In this document: positions 35,076 to 46,013 of the stretch, one piece after another | How positions within the stretch are numbered: the first letter of the stretch is position 1 | Layout: every line of letters begins with the position of its first letter | NCBI RefSeq assembly: GCF_026210795.1 | Contig: NC_089453.1 | Span: forward strand, 2,172,501 to 2,236,500 | Length of the DNA stretch: 64,000 bases | Direction of reading: 5' to 3' | Source: Rhizophagus irregularis | Lineage: Eukaryota; Glomeromycota; Glomeromycetes; Glomerales; Glomeraceae | Made by a program: the position numbers and the translations under genes | Notes under the pieces: generated by a model | Seen by the model: the letters and a program-made list of their open reading frames with translations, nothing else | Told to the model about the DNA's origin: nothing | The model's database searches: none

Positions 35076-35420
35076 TCAATTCCTATATTCTGTCTGTTCA
35101 TAGATTTTCTGATTGTTCCTATATGCAGTTATTTTACATTCTCCCATTCGCAATATATTCATATTTTTGTGTTCACATCTTTCTTCATATTCATTAAGAT
35201 ATTCCATTCCTTTTCGAAAGTATTCTTTACATAACATTTCTATTCTGTTCCTTAAACTTTCTTCGCTTTCTTCCCTGACTTCAAAATAATTAATTTCCTG
35301 TAACGTTACATTCTCTATTTTCTCGCAATATTTACATTTTACTTCACCGTCTATTCTAATAAAACCTCTTCCATTTATATTTTCGAATATCGTTGTTTCC
35401 ATTTCTCGTACTTTATTCAA
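35076..35420 (-). CDS. Small accessory ORF with Cys pair
   Basis: 114 aa, Glu/Arg-rich with CKYCEKIENV near residue 28 and further Cys/His (CEHKNMN), suggesting a possible zinc-binding module. No family recognised. It is one of three ORFs in tandem between the leader and Gag. Confidence 0.4.
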   Translation of the reverse strand: MNKVREMETTIFENINGRGFIRIDGEVKCKYCEKIENVTLQEINYFEVREESEESLRNRIEMLCKEYFRKGMEYLNEYEERCEHKNMNILRMGECKITAYRNNQKIYEQTEYRN

Positions 35421-35489
35421 AATTTCTTATTTGTTATTATTTTATTTTGTCATTATTCATTTTCTTTTACTTTTATAATAATCGATTAC

Positions 35490-35750
35490 TCAGCTTCTAT
35501 TATCACTCGAATATCTATCAATTATTCTGAATTTTAAATTCAACCATTTGATCTCATTTTTATCCCAATCTGCTATACACATTCCTTCATTTTCAAACCA
35601 TTGTAGTGCATTTCCTAACAAATGTGTCTTCGCAATCTCAAATATTCTCTTATCGTCTTTAATTCCTATCTTTGACAGATATTTTTCTACTTGATTCGTC
35701 CATTCTTTTGGGTTTTCTCCTATTACACCATAAAATATTGGTATCTCCAT
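35490..35750 (-). CDS. Truncated capsid-like ORF
   Basis: 86 aa beginning MEIPIFYGVIGENPKEWTNQ and containing AKTHLLGNALQWFEN. This order (IPxFYG, W, AxxHLxGxAxQW) matches the capsid start of the downstream Gag (IPLFYG, WVRQFE, AAAHLRGAAAQWY), so it looks like a duplicated N-terminal capsid segment without the rest of Gag. It stops after RYSSDNRS. It could be a decayed second gag or a capsid-domain inhibitor; the sequence does not decide. Confidence 0.55.
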   Translation of the reverse strand: MEIPIFYGVIGENPKEWTNQVEKYLSKIGIKDDKRIFEIAKTHLLGNALQWFENEGMCIADWDKNEIKWLNLKFRIIDRYSSDNRS

Positions 35751-37465
35751 TTTTTAATGCCTTATTTTATTTTCAAAATATAATTACACTCTCATTCTTT
35801 TTACAATATAAATTCGTACTTTTTATAATTTATTTTAAATATTTTATTTCTTTATTTATCGATTTTTTATTTATTACATGTATTTCTCATACTTCTTCTA
35901 ATTTCGTTTTATTTACTGCGCCCTATCATGTGACTTATATTTTCTTCCATTTTCTTTTATCTTCTTTCTTCATTTTCTCAACACGTGATCTGTATCACCC
36001 CAAAAATTATAAATACACCCCCTTTTCCTTTTAAATTTCAATTTTTCGCATTTTATTTTTATTCCACTACATCAAGGTATGTATTATTTTATTGTTTTCA
36101 TCACTTTACTGCGCTTTGTGTAACCTATTTTTTTTATCATTCGTATGATTTGTACTACTCATGTGACTTCTTACATAATTTTTTTATGTAATCTCCTCAG
36201 CTCTGGGGAGGTCTATATTATCATATAACTTTATTTTTCTGAAAATAATCTAAGTCCACAATCTCCTCAAACCGGCGAGGTCTATATATGTATTTTACTG
36301 CGCTCTGAAATTTATTCAAGTGCCAGACACATCTGGTACCTACTGCGCATTCACACAATTTACTTTACAACATTTATTTATTAAATTCTTTTAACAACAT
36401 CATTTTATTTCATATAATTCATTAATATTTTCTTATTATAATTGGATAGCCACGGATTTTTAAGCGATCAACGTACTAAAATTTCTGTTGACATAACGCC
36501 CCTGGTGACACAACTATTTCTTCTATTATTTTCTTATTCATTTATATTTTCATTAATCAGTCGCCCTGCCCAAGGGACAACTATATATTCCTTTCTATTT
36601 TTATATTGCATCATTATTACATCATTTATTTCATATAATTCATTATTATCTTTTACAATCTTTCATCTCATTCTTCTACTTGACCAGCAAGTTTCTTCAA
36701 AAAATAAATTAATATGAGAGTTTAACACCGCTTTACCCACAACGTACAATAATAATAATGGGGTTTCTTACAGTTTAACCCGCAACTTACAATCTAGAGG
36801 GTTTATTACAGCTTAACCCACAACTTTCAATCTTATAGTGTTTTAAAGGTTCCCACATAACCACTAGTGTTTTTCTTATAAGGTTCCCACGCAACCTCTT
36901 GGGTTTATAGTTCACCCGCAACTTTTGCATTGTTTCTTTTATTAGATTTACTTTCTTGCCGTGAAATCTTGATACGGTTTTATTTTCTTCTATAGTCAAT
37001 TACTATGACTAACTTAACTCCAATAACTCTTATAGAATTATCTCCTTTTACTTTCAATAACCTATACTAGACTTGTCTCTACCTTCACATCGAAGTATGA
37101 TAGTTTCTAGGTTTGTCATTAACAACTTTTTATTTCTTATTTATCAGGCTTATACATCGTTTAGTGTATTTTCTTTCATTTCATGTTAGTCCTTTTTCAT
37201 ACTAACATATACTTCTTTCAACTTCTTATAATAAACTTCATAATTTCCTGATAAATCTCCTAATCACAAGCAACACATGCTTTGATTATCCTTCATTACT
37301 TGTACTTCTTTTATTTCTCATTGTACACTTAATAACTTTTTTTTTTCTTTTTATACTCAAGTCCAGATCCTCTAGGAATACCACGCAGATACCTAACTAT
37401 ATGAAGATAGTCAGAATGATGACACATAGTCAATCATTTCCTTTCTCGAGAGCATTGCACCAAAT
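35751..37465 (-). other. Gypsy 5' leader region
   Basis: About 1.7 kb between the 5' LTR and the first ORF. It holds two copies of an ATCTCCTCA...GGGAGG/GGCGAGGTCTATAT motif (36190-36290) and repeats of AACCCGCAACTTACAATC-type words (36765-36930). Just inside the LTR the coding strand reads TTTGGTGCAATGCTCTCG (37464-37447), a possible primer-binding site matching a tRNA 3' end ...GCACCA; I cannot name the tRNA. Confidence 0.45.
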
Positions 37466-38177
37466 TGTCACTCACGTCTGCCACCCGTGGATAAACACAT
37501 CTTTTACATTACACTTTATTTCTCGTTATTTCGCTTGGTTTAGATTTTATTTTTCTCTTAACTTCTCGCTTTCTTTCTCATGTATCTGTAGTATCTATTC
37601 TTTCAGATACTACCACTCATTCATAATATTCCCAAAATATTATTCTTTATGTAATATTTATTCTTTCAAATATTACCACTTTATTTCTTATAAACTGCGA
37701 GAGTTCTCCTAACTTCTTATTATATTTCATACAACAAAACGAGAATAACTTCTTTTACTTTACTTTTCTGGACTTAATAATATAATATTAATTAATTCTC
37801 AAGCGTACAATGAGCATATTCAAGATAACTTTTAATAATTAATATTTATTTTATTAAATTTGAGTCAAAACTGACTGCGGAATTCCTAACGAATCCCACC
37901 TATATTTATACATTTTTAAGAAAATTATTTCTACTATTTCTAACTTTTCTACTAATAAAAATTTAAGAACAATAAGTAAATAAAGATGTATTATCATATG
38001 ACTATCTCGTGACTAAACTAAACTAAACTATAAATATTATTTTATCGGTTAATTATTTATCCTTCGGCTAATTATTTATCCTTCGGTTAATTATTTATCC
38101 TTTGGTTAATTATTTATCCTTATTCCATTCGGTCTTTTATTCATCCACTCACGTAATTATCCTGATTTCTCGGGTTA
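37466..38177 (-). repeat. 5' LTR of gypsy element (main part)
   Basis: 712 bp from TGTCACTCACGTC to CGGGTTA; the final CA lies at 43472-43473 beyond the inserted element. Four copies of TTAATTATTTATCCTT-type minisatellite (38044-38120) against two in the partner LTR account for the 38-bp length difference. Confidence 0.93.
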
Positions 38178-38189
38178 CACAGGTCGAAG

Positions 38190-39350
38190 GGGCGCCATTG
38201 TCCAAAATTCAAAAAATGCAAATTCCCCATTTTCCTGGAAAATGGTGGGAAATTGTGGAAAATGCTGCATTACGCTGAGCAATTTTTTGGAATAGCATTG
38301 TTACAACATTGTCCGATTTAGCAAATCTTATGAAATTTTGGGAAAATGCTACATTATATCTCAAATGTAACATTTTTGTAACATTTCGTAACATTGTTAT
38401 AACATTGTCATTGAAATCAAATTTTGCTTTTTTTTTGTTAAATGTTCCAATTTTCTTGCAAATAGTGCATTTTTATGAAAATTTCACATTTTACTTCAAA
38501 TGTAATAACATTTAATAAAATTGTTATAACATTGTCAATTAAAATCAAATTTTGCTTTTTTTTTGTCAAATGTTCCAATTTTCTTGCAAATGGTGCATTT
38601 TTATGAAAATGCCACATTTTATCTTCAATGTGATATCATTGTAACAACATTTTATAAAATTGTTATAACATTGTCAATTAAATTCAAATTTTGTCAAATA
38701 TTCCGATTTTCTTGCAAATGGTATATTTTTTTATGAAAATTCTATATTTTCTGTCAAATGTTGCATATTTTCAGCAAATTTTACGTTTTTTTGGTCAAAA
38801 TGTTTCATTTTCGTCAGAATGTTAAGATTTTACATTTTTTTTTGAAAATGCTCAGTAATATAGCATTACACTGGAAAATGTAGCATTTCACCAAATTACA
38901 CTAAAAAGCATCACAATTATCTCATTTTTTGGAAAATTCCACATTACATTAAATTATACTAAAAAATGTAGCACTATACTAGATTATACAGCATTGCACT
39001 AAAATTACACTAGACAATGTAGCATTACACTAAAAAGTACCACAATTATCATATTTTTTAGAAAATTTCGTGTTATGCTGGAAAATGTAACATTATGCTA
39101 GAAAATTTGGAATTGCACTAAAAAATACCACAATTGCACTAGACAATGTAGCATTACACTAAAAAGTACTACAATTATCATTTTTTTTTTAAAAAATTTC
39201 GCGTTATACTGGAAAATGTAACATTATGCTAGAAAATGCGGAATTGCACTAAAAAACGCGGAATTGCACTAAAAAACACAAAAAAAATACTACAATTACA
39301 TTGGATAACGTAGCATTACACTTAATTACATTAAAAATTGATGATAATTT
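38190..39350. repeat. Left subterminal repeats
   Basis: About three diverged copies of a ~115-bp unit with AACATTGTTATAACATTG and ATGTTCCAATTTTCTTGCAA (38380-38720), then many copies of TGTAGCATTACACTAAA and GGAATTGCACTAAAAAA words up to 39310. Likely transposase-binding regions of the element. No ORF. Confidence 0.7.
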
Positions 39351-39479
39351 TTATTTATTTAATTACGTACATTATTAAATTTATAATATTTATATTTTAA
39401 ACGCATTATTTAACATTAAACACATTGTTAATATAACACGATGTGTTGTGATGTAATTTAATACTAAACCTTACTACTG

Positions 39480-39830
39480 AAGACTCCCTCTTTTTTGTCA
39501 CTATAAACAGGCGGAGGGAGCAGCAATGGCTCTCCCCCTATAGGTACTTTATGACCTCTACCTGTTTACAGAGGAGGGGCTTTTCGTAAAGTATTAGTTA
39601 ATAGATATATATATATGTATATATAAGCATATATATACATCTATTTAAAATTATTAAAATAAAAAAAAAAAATTCCGGGGCGGGGGAAAGCCCCTATTTA
39701 TATAAAATTATATATCACGTGCGTCACGTGATATTACTTAATAATTACCGCAGCTTCAGCTGCAATATAACGAAAAAAAAAATTAAGCTTTTTTTAGCAA
39801 AAGCTTAATTTTTTTTTCTCACGTCCTCTT
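39480..39830 (+). promoter_or_regulatory. Hairpin-rich region before array 2
   Basis: Contains GGAGGGAGC...GCTCTCCCC (39510-39538), TATATATATGTATATATA tracts, CACGTGCGTCACGTGAT (two CACGTG-type motifs, 39716-39733) and AAGCTTTTTTTAGCAAAAGCTT (39785-39806). The position ahead of the leader suggests a promoter; this is inference. Confidence 0.35.
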
Positions 39831-40080
39831 TCTTTCTTCCCTTTCCCCTTTCCCTTTCGTTCCCTTTCCCTTTCCCTTTCGTTCTCCCCTCCCTTTCGTT
39901 CCATTTCCCCTTTCCCTTTCTCCTCCTCCTTTTTCGTTTCATTTCCCCCTTTTCTCCCCTCCATTTTCCCTTTCCCTTTCGTTTTCTTCCTCCCTTTTCG
40001 TTTCATTTCCCTTCCCTTCGCCCTTTTCCCTCTCTTTCTCTTCCCTTCCCCTTTCCCTTCCCAGAAAATTCCAACGAAAT
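39830..40080 (+). repeat. Pyrimidine tract, leader of array 2
   Basis: CCCTTTCCCTTTCGTTCCC-type repeats ending CCAACGAAATG just before the first GTAAGT donor at 40081. An opposing purine tract (GAAAGGGAAAGG words) lies at 41540-41730 inside the same array, so the two could pair or form triplex-type structures. The long Lys/Arg/Glu ORF on the opposite strand is a product of this repeat. Confidence 0.6.
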
Positions 40081-42293
40081 GGTAAGTTTCAAAGCGTTCG
40101 CTTCGAAACTTTTAATATATTTTTTTTAATTTCTTTTAGGAAACGTTTCTAACGCTTCCTATACTCTCTTTTTTTTTAGATCTCGATATTCAATTTCGGA
40201 AATTTAGGAAATTAAGGGTAAGTTTCGAAGCGAGTTCGCTTCGAAACAGTGTTTTTTTTTTAATTTCTTTAGGAAACGTATTTAACGTTTCTTATTTTTT
40301 TTTTTGTGTAGGTCCTTCGGCATGCTTCTTTGGGATTCGAAATGGTAAGTTTCGAAGCATATGCTTCGAAACTTTTTGAAAATTTTTAATTTCTTTAGGA
40401 AACTTTTCTAACGTTTCCTTTCTTTCTTTTTTTGTGTAGGTCTTTCGGTATTCGACTTCGGGAAGCAAGGAACCGAAAGGGTAAGTTTCGAAGCGTTTTG
40501 CTTTGAAACTTTTTAAAAAAAATTATTTTTTTTTAATTTTTTGTAAGGAAACGTTTCTAACGTTTCCTATTTTTTTTTTGTAGAGATTTTTCGATATTCG
40601 ACTTTGGAAGGCGAATCGGTAAGTTTCGAAGCGTGTTGTTGTACGCTTCGAAACTTTTAAGAAAAAAATTTTTTTCTTTTTTTTGTAAGGAAACGTTTCT
40701 AAGTTTCCTTTTTCTTTTTGTAGGAACGCCGGATGTTTGGATGATGAGTTCGAAACGAACCGGTGAGTTTCGCAACATTGTGTTGCGAAACTTTATTTTT
40801 ATTTATTTCTTTTTAAGAAACGTTAACTAACGTTTCTTTATTTTACTTTTTGTAGGTTCCGGACGTTAGGATGATGGTAAGTTTCGCAATGTTACATTGC
40901 GAAACTTAATTTTTATTTTTTTATTATAAGAAACGTTTATATTAACGTTTCTTTTTTACTTTTGTAGGTTCCGGACGTTAGAATGATGGAAACGAACTGG
41001 TAAGTTTCGCAATGTTACATTGCGATACTTAATTTTTTATTTTTTTATTAAAAGAAACGTTAACTAACGTTTCTTTCCTTCTTTTGTAGGTTCCGGACGT
41101 TTGGATGAAACGACCCGGTGAGTTTGCAACGAATCGTTGCGAAACTTAATTTATTGTTTTTTTTTAAAGAAACGATATTAAACGTTTCTTTCCTTTACTT
41201 TTTGTAGGAACGCCGGAACGAATTCACGAACCGGACTTTGGGTGGAAGGTAATAAAGGGAATTTTGTTTTTGTTTATATTTTTTTCTTTATTTCTTAACG
41301 AAACGTTAACTAACGTTTCAATTTTTTTATAGATCACCTTAACATCCACTTCTGCCAAATTGGAACTAAAATGGTTAAGAAGTTCAAAAAGAAAGTGCTT
41401 GGCAAAGGTGAATGAATTGAAGAACCCATCCAAGTAATTGGAGGAGACAAAGGAAACTCCAGGCATTTGGTGGGGTGTTCTTTTATTATATAACGAAACA
41501 TTATTTAAGTTTCGTTTATTTTTTGTTTTTTTATAGGTTAAAGGAATGAAAGGGAAAGGTGAGAACGAAAGGAAAGAGAAAGATGAGAACGAAAGGGAAA
41601 GGTGAAAAATGAAAGGGGAATGTGAAAAATGAAAGGGGAAGGTGAAAAATGTAAAGGAAAAGAGAAAACGAAAGAGAAGACGAAAGGGAAGGGTGAGAAC
41701 GAAAGGGAAAGGAAAAACGAAAGGGAATATTTCGAAAGTATACTTTGAAATTTTTTTATTTTATTTTTCAACGAAGTGTTTATTAACGCTTCATTTTTTT
41801 TTTTTAGGTTCGGCGGCCATTGGACAGACCGGAATTCAATATTTCGAAGGTATACTTCGAAATATTTTTTATTTTTATTTTTTTCAACGAAACGGTTATT
41901 AATGTTTCATTTTTTTTTCTTTTTTAGGTTCAGCAGCTCATTGGACGTATGGAATTCAACATTTCGAAGGTATGTAACTTCGAAATGTTTCTTTAATTTA
42001 ATTTTTTTCACGAAACATAAATTAATGTTTCGTTTTTTTTCTTTTTTAGGTTCAGCGGCTTATTGGACGTATGGAATTCAACATTTCGAAGGTATATAAC
42101 TTTGAAATGTTTCTTTAATTTAATTTTTTTCATGAAACATAAATTAATATTTCGTTTTTTTTCTTTTTTAGGTTCAGCGGCTTATTGGACGTATGGAATT
42201 CAACATTTTGAAGGTATATAACTTCGAAATATTTCTTTAATTTATTTTTTTTTACGAAACGTATATTAATGTTTCATTTTTTTTCTTTTTTAG
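40081..42293 (+). repeat. Array 2 of intron-like hairpin modules
   Basis: About 15 modules of 115-140 bp: exonlet, GTAAGT/GTGAGT/GTATGT donor, hairpin, second hairpin with CTAAC-like branch sequence, T tract, TAG. Donor hairpins differ in sequence but keep pairing: arms AAGTTTCGAAGCAT/ATGCTTCGAAACTT (40347-40374), AAGTTTCGCAATG/CATTGCGAAACTT (about 40878), AACATTTCGAAG/CTTCGAAATGTT (41958-41989). In the last four modules the 5' arm is exonlet and the donor lies in the loop. The second hairpins follow GGAAACGTT-TCT-AACGTTTCC (40547-40567). Four final exonlets are each 42 nt; others are 21, 28, 32, 33 and 41 nt. The middle (41250-41540) is less regular. Confidence 0.75.
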
Positions 42294-42429
42294 GTTTTCT
42301 ATTTTGGCACTGGTGCGGATTATCCATAGATTATCGGATATCTGATAAATATAGATTATCGTTAAATAATAATAATTGTGCATTTATTAATAAATAAAAT
42401 TATAATAGATTATAAATCAGTGTTTTAAA

Positions 42430-43440
42430 TTGTCATGGCGTTTACACTAAATTGTTTAAAATTATTACTAAATTTCGCTCAATTGTCCGAAAATTTCACT
42501 CAATTATCTGAAATTATTGCAAAATTTCACTAAATTATCTTCGAAAATGTTGCATTTATATCGTTTACACTCAATTGTCCAAAATTGGTAAAACATTTTC
42601 ACTCAATTGTCCGAAATTATCCTAAATTTCACTAAATTATTCAAAAATCTAGCTAACATTTACCAAAAAAATGCAAAATTCACCACAATTTTCCACAATT
42701 TGTATTACGTTTGCACAACATTGCTGAAAAATTCACCTAAATTTTCAACAATTTACATAATATTACTAAAAATACACTACAATTTACCACTATTTGCATT
42801 ACGTTTGCATAACATTACTAAAAATTTAACTAAATTTACCACAATTTGCACTTCGTTTGCATAGCATTACTAAAAATTTAACTAAATTCACCACAATTTA
42901 CATTATGTTTACATATAATTACTAAAAATTTAACTAAATTCACCACAATTTGCACTTCGTTTGCATAGCATTACTAAAAATTTAACTAAATTCACCACAA
43001 TTTACATTACGTTTACATATAATTACTAAAAATTTAACTAAATTCACCACAATTTGCACTTTGTTTACATAACATTACTAAAAATTTAACTAAATTCACC
43101 ACAATTTGCACTTCGTTTGCATAAAATTACTAAAAATTTGCCTAAAATTCACCACAATTTACATTACGTTTGCATAAAATTACTAAAAATTTAACTAAAT
43201 TCACCACAATTTACACTTCGTTTGCATAACATTACTAAAAATTTGCCTAAAATTTCCCACAATTTAATGATAATTTACTGAAAAATTTCTCAACATTTGA
43301 ATTAGGAATTCTGTAGGAATTCCGCCATTTTGACAAAATTTGCCAAATTGTAAGTCCTCCATTATCCCAAAATTGTAACACAATTTACCTCAATTTACCG
43401 GGATAATTCTCAATTTGCCAGAAAAATTCCAGGCAAATTT
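42430..43440. repeat. Right subterminal repeats
   Basis: Roughly nine copies of a ~60-bp unit containing AAAAATTTAACTAAATTCACC and ACAATTTGCACTTCGTTTGC, in direct orientation, from 42720 to 43260, with more diverged copies on both sides. Corresponds in position to the left subterminal block of the same element. No ORF. Confidence 0.75.
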
Positions 43441-43477
43441 TGCGACAATGACATCTGTTCGACCTGTGTTACAACGT

Positions 43478-45033
43478 CCAGTAACAACTGTGGGTGTGAG
43501 CGGCACCCCTATTTTGAAACTCTACCCTGTCGAAAAAATTAGTGATATCACCAAAGCCTGTGACATCTGGCTTTTTATAAAGTTCTTTCTTGAGAGATTG
43601 AAATCTGTGTACGAAATAATTAGTAATGTGGAAAGGGCGGTTTGTGAGTAATGTGTCACCATTATCACTGGCGGCAAGTATATCATGAAGGTGGGACCAT
43701 CTACTTTCAGCCATGCTCAACATTACGAATAAAGTAGGTAAACCGATCTTATGAATTATTGCGTTTAAATGAAGTTATCTCTGGTGAAAATAGGAATCTC
43801 CGGTGCAGATGAAAGTTGGAATAGGGATTGTTATATTTTCATCTATTATATTACGTGATGAATAGGAGCTGGGGCGAATTAATTCTCTGGCAGATGGAAG
43901 GGTGATATTATCAGCATGATTGGAATTCATCATACAAGACTGTTGGAGGAGTCGTTGTGTATTCTGGTGATGTCTTAGCTTCTCTAACTGAAGATATGAC
44001 CACGATGGCCAATAGTGATGGAGTCTCCACCTTGGATCGATATTCATTAGACGTAATTTAATGTATTTGCCATATGTCTCGACTCGAGTATTGTTGATTG
44101 AATCAGATTGATTTTTCAGATCGTGATAATGATTTTTTCCATCGGTGAATAGGTCTGGAAAGAGTAATGGTTCCAAGTTAGGGTCGTAAGTTGAGATAGG
44201 TATCCGCAAGGTTTCACTGTCTTGAACGAAACCTGCCATCAACCTGCTATAGTGGAAATCTTCGTCATGTACCTCACTTGGGAAGTCATAGTTTAGTACA
44301 ACTATATCACGGGAGTTGGCAAAAGGTGCATTTGTGTCGGTCGGAACGTGACTCGTCCTTGGAAAAGGGTCATTTAGTGTATGAAGTGTATTATCAGACG
44401 ATAAGAGGTTCGTAAATGGGCGAATGTAAGGATTATTTTCCGCCAACTAAGCTGCAGCCCTTTGTAAAGTTTTATCATTATCTAAGGTTCTGACGTCGTT
44501 AACACGATTATTATCTTCATTCGATTCCAAGAAAGCTCCCAGTGTTCCAGAATATAGAGCGTGTGCTCTAATATTTCGTGAATAATTCATTGTGCCGGTC
44601 AAACTTCTATATTCCGAATATTGATTACTATTCGGTATTCTTCCTAGAGAGCAGTGAAGGTAGACGGGAGATAAGAATCTCCTCTTGTGCATAGGAACGG
44701 AAGTGATCTCTTCTGGTAAAGGAGAGAGGTAGGGGAACAAAAACCTTGTAAAAGGTTTCTTGCAAGATTCGCAGGTAGGAATTCTTAGGTCTGGAATTCG
44801 ATTAATATTAGGGTTGAAGGACAAGGAGACATTGGGAACACGTTGTTGTAAGGGATAAGTAATTGACGGGTTGTAAAACGACCAACACGCCTTTTGGGGT
44901 ATAGGACTTTTCTGCAATACACACATGGTATTCGAGGCCATTGAGAGAGAATATTATTTTGAAACCTGTCATATAGTCTTTGTAATTTAGACGAAGGTCT
45001 CCAATAAGAGGGATGAGATGGGTGGCTTAGAGG
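43478..45033 (-). pseudogene. Helitron N-terminal and Rep HUH piece
   Basis: Carries the Helitron-like N-terminal region (LQRLYDRFQNN, RIPCVYC, then LRIPTCESCKKPFTRF with a Cys pair, and LEPLLFPDLFTDGKNHYHD) and the Rep HUH motif, seen as RGAAHTHSCYW, at the gypsy border. Interruptions: a frame change between about 44785 and 44941 (VLYPK to ACWSFYNP), TAG at 44447-44449, and TAA at 43775-43777 just before LHLNAIIHKIGLPTLF. The right end abuts the CACTA duplication AGG (45031-45033). Confidence 0.88.
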
Positions 45034-45129
45034 CACTGGTCGAAATCAAAAAAATCGGACATATGGAAAATCAGCTAAAAATCAGACCAAAATCGACTGA
45101 CATTACAAATTGGCACATCTGATTGATGC

Positions 45130-45890
45130 CAATCAGACAATTTAATGAAAATCCAGAAAAAAATCATCATATTTGATTGACGGCTGATTGATGCTAGTTG
45201 AAATCAAAAAAAAATCAGACAAATGGCAAATCAACCTAAAATTTGCCCAATATTCAAATATGTACTTTCAATTTATGGAAAATTGACAATTCAATAAAAA
45301 TTCAATAAAAATTCAATAAAAATTTGGCAAAAAATCATTATATTTGATTGACGGCTGATTGATGCTGGTTGAAATCAAAAAAAAAAATCAGACAAATGGC
45401 AAATCAACCTAAAATTTGCCCAATATTCAAATATGTACTTCCAATTTATGGAAAATTGACAATTCAATAAAAATTCAATAAAAATTCAATAAAAATTTGG
45501 CAAAAAATCATTATATTTGATTGACAACTGATTGATGCTGGTTGAAATCAAAAAAAAATCTGACAAAATGACAAATCAACCTAAAATTTGCCCAATATTC
45601 AAATATGTACTTCCAATTTATGGAAAATTGACAATTCAATAAAAATTCAATAAAAATTCGATAAAAATTTGGCAAAAAATCATTATATTTGATTGACGGC
45701 TGATTGATGCTGGTTGAAATCAAAAAAAAAATCTGACAAAATGACAAATCAACCTAAAATTTACCCAATATTCAAATATGTACTTCCGATTTATAGAAAA
45801 TTGATAATTCAATAAAAATTCAATAAAAATTCAATAAAAATTCGGCAAAAAATCATTATATTTGATTGACGGCTGATTGTACAAAAAAAG
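45130..45890. repeat. Left subterminal repeats of CACTA element
   Basis: Four direct copies of a 170-180 bp unit (GATTGACGGCTGATTGATGCTGG, AATCAACCTAAAATTTGCCC, AATATTCAAATATGTACTTCC, then (AATTCAATAAA)3). Copies begin near 45171, 45349, 45519 and 45691. Expected binding region for element proteins. Confidence 0.85.
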
Positions 45891-46013
45891 TCATCAAAAT
45901 TAACTTTTGAAAAACATGATTTGTCATTAAAATTCAGAAATTCGGAAAAATCAACACCAAATTTATAGTCAATTACTCAATTTATTATAAATTTATGTCT
46001 AAAACTTATAAGT

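Larger units (their letters stand above)
38178..43468. mobile_element. Non-autonomous CACTA-like element
   Basis: Ends CACAGGTCGAA ... TTCGACCTGTG with further imperfect pairing inward (CATTGTC, AAAATT), flanked by the 3-bp duplication TTA (38175-38177, 43469-43471). Three-base duplications, CAC...GTG termini and about 1 kb of subterminal repeats at each side fit CACTA/EnSpm elements. The termini match those of the neighbouring Tnp2-bearing CACTA element (CACTGGTCGAAAT) at ten of eleven bases, so that family could have mobilised it. No transposase inside; the cargo is hairpin array 2. Confidence 0.85.
26298..43473 (-). mobile_element. Ty3/gypsy LTR retrotransposon, itself interrupted
   Basis: Coding strand is minus, so the 5' LTR is the right-hand one. 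LTRs start TGT and end ACA. The right LTR's last two bases (CA, 43472-43473) are separated from the rest by the CACTA-like element at 38178-43468 plus its TTA duplication. Flanking target duplication ACGT is at 26294-26297 and 43474-43477. The internal region is 10.5 kb, large for the group, with upstream small ORFs, a long Gag, protease, RT, RNase H, a P-loop kinase and integrase in that order. The LTRs differ by only about six substitutions by eye plus minisatellite copy number, so insertion was recent. Confidence 0.93.

Noticed and set aside
39794-40006. Minus-strand Lys/Arg/Glu-rich ORF
   Set aside because: It is a translation of the CCCTTTC pyrimidine repeat and has no non-repetitive part.
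41538-42099. ORFs of about 80-110 codons in array 2 rich in Phe/Ser/Leu or Lys/Arg
   Set aside because: They run through exonlets and T-rich introns alike and depend on poly-T/poly-A tracts; the regular module structure explains the sequence better.
38190-43440. CRISPR array
   Set aside because: Repeats are diverged, directly adjacent, AT-rich and lie inside a bounded eukaryotic transposon; there are no unique spacers of constant size.
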